From Bacillota bacterium (GTDB lineage: Bacteria; Bacillota; Sulfobacillia; JAJZYS01; JAJYTV01): 5,327 nucleotides of DNA. The position numbers and the translations under genes were made by a program. Under the pieces are notes generated by a model. That model did no database searches, was not told the DNA's origin, and saw nothing but the letters and a program-made list of their open reading frames with translations. The stretch is taken from assembly GCA_021792885.1 (NCBI GenBank), contig JAJYTV010000159.1, forward strand, positions 1 to 5,327, given 5' to 3'. This document shows, in pieces, positions 4,901 through 5,327 of the stretch; the stretch's first letter is position 1, and every line of letters begins with the position of its first letter.

Positions 4901-5327
4901 TCAGACGAGGTTCGCGGTGCGCAGGAGTTTGCGCAGGAACTCTTCCTCCGCCTCGCTGGGCGGTGCGAGCGGCGGGCGAACCTCGCCGACGTCGCGCCCC
5001 GCGAGGCGCAGCGCCCATTTGAGCGGCACCGGGTTCGACGTGATGAAGAGGCCGGTGAAGAGCGGCAGAAGGCGCAGGTGCAGTTCCTGCGCGAGGCGCA
5101 CGTGTCCGGTGAGGAACGCCTCGATCATGCGGCGGATCTCCGGTCCCACGAGGTGCGAGGCCACCGACACGACGCCGTCCGCGCCGATCGCGAGGAGCGG
5201 AAGGGTCATCTTGTCGTCGCCCGACAGCAGCGAGAGCTCGCCTTCGCGGCCGCGGACGATCTCCGCCGCCTGCTCGAGGTCGCCGGACGCCTCCTTGACC
5301 GCGACGACGTTCGGGCAGTCGCGCGCG
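4901..5327 (-). CDS. dapA: 4-hydroxy-tetrahydrodipicolinate synthase (DapA), C-terminal 141 residues
   Basis: DapA condenses pyruvate with aspartate semialdehyde, the first committed step to diaminopimelate and lysine, in the cytoplasm. The visible part covers the second half of the TIM barrel. VVAVKEASGD near the right edge carries the Schiff-base lysine, followed by SLLSGDD, the glycine-rich IGADGVVSVASH (the family's GG-GVISV), and LLPLFTGLFITSNPVPLKWAL near the C-terminus, which matches the family's 'NP-PVKWA' segment. The catalytic Tyr and the pyruvate-binding N-terminal half lie past 5327. The length from the lysine to the stop fits a normal DapA end, so it is not truncated at this side. 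Within the dihydrodipicolinate synthase/NAL superfamily a related aldolase is possible, but the position beside RNase J and tepA favours dapA. In Bacillus, asd and dapG lie upstream. A hairpin directly after the stop separates it from rnj. Confidence 0.95.
   Translation of the reverse strand, partial: ARDCPNVVAVKEASGDLEQAAEIVRGREGELSLLSGDDKMTLPLLAIGADGVVSVASHLVGPEIRRMIEAFLTGHVRLAQELHLRLLPLFTGLFITSNPVPLKWALRLAGRDVGEVRPPLAPPSEAEEEFLRKLLRTANLV

Noticed and set aside
4656..5018. N-terminal extension of RNase J, for example from the GTG at 4824-4826 or up to 5018
   Set aside because: The frame is open, but homology begins near residue 20 of the TTG-started protein, the TTG has the best ribosome binding site, the GTG lies almost on the predicted transcription start, and 5018 is inside dapA.

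Overview
This is an ordinary-looking, very GC-rich bacterial chromosome segment (about two thirds G+C by eye). Every gene I can support lies on the minus strand. The order dapA, RNase J, tepA, ylzJ is the layout known from spore-forming Bacillota (in Bacillus subtilis: dapA, rnjB, tepA/ymfB, ylzJ, then spoIIIE). Together with the YlzJ family, the TepA family, strong GGAGGG ribosome binding sites and frequent TTG starts, this points to a GC-rich member of the Bacillota. I cannot name the genus.

Reading in the direction of transcription (right to left): the C-terminal half of dapA (4901-5327, lysine/diaminopimelate synthesis) ends at a 15-bp perfect hairpin (4867-4899). Partly overlapping that hairpin is a good sigma-A type promoter (-35 TTGCCT, 17-nt spacer, -10 TATACT). 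It is followed by a leader of about 178 nt with two strong hairpins and a possible 29-codon upstream ORF. The leader runs into rnj (2952-4655, RNase J, TTG start). The rnj stop codon overlaps the ATG of an EamA-type ten-helix transporter (2077-2952). A 43-nt gap leads to tepA (1221-2033, ClpP-like serine protease, TTG start), which in the sequence as given runs 131 nt into ylzJ (1148-1351). These four genes look like one transcription unit.

After ylzJ comes a 151-nt intergenic stretch (997-1147) with a 44-nt perfect palindrome (1088-1131) and no promoter I can recognise. Then comes the N-terminal beta-propeller part of an S9-family peptidase (1-996, TTG start, continuing past the left edge), where Bacillus has spoIIIE.

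The genes do not form one pathway. dapA makes a lysine and cell-wall precursor, RNase J handles RNA decay and maturation, TepA is a ClpP-like protease linked in Bacillus to secretion and spore outgrowth, and YlzJ has no known function. The points most worth a second look are the apparent single-base shift in a G5 run at the tepA/ylzJ junction, the transporter inserted into a conserved gene order, the structured rnj leader with its coupled small ORF, and the 44-nt palindrome. I found no mobile element, CRISPR array, tRNA, rRNA or clearly novel multi-gene system.
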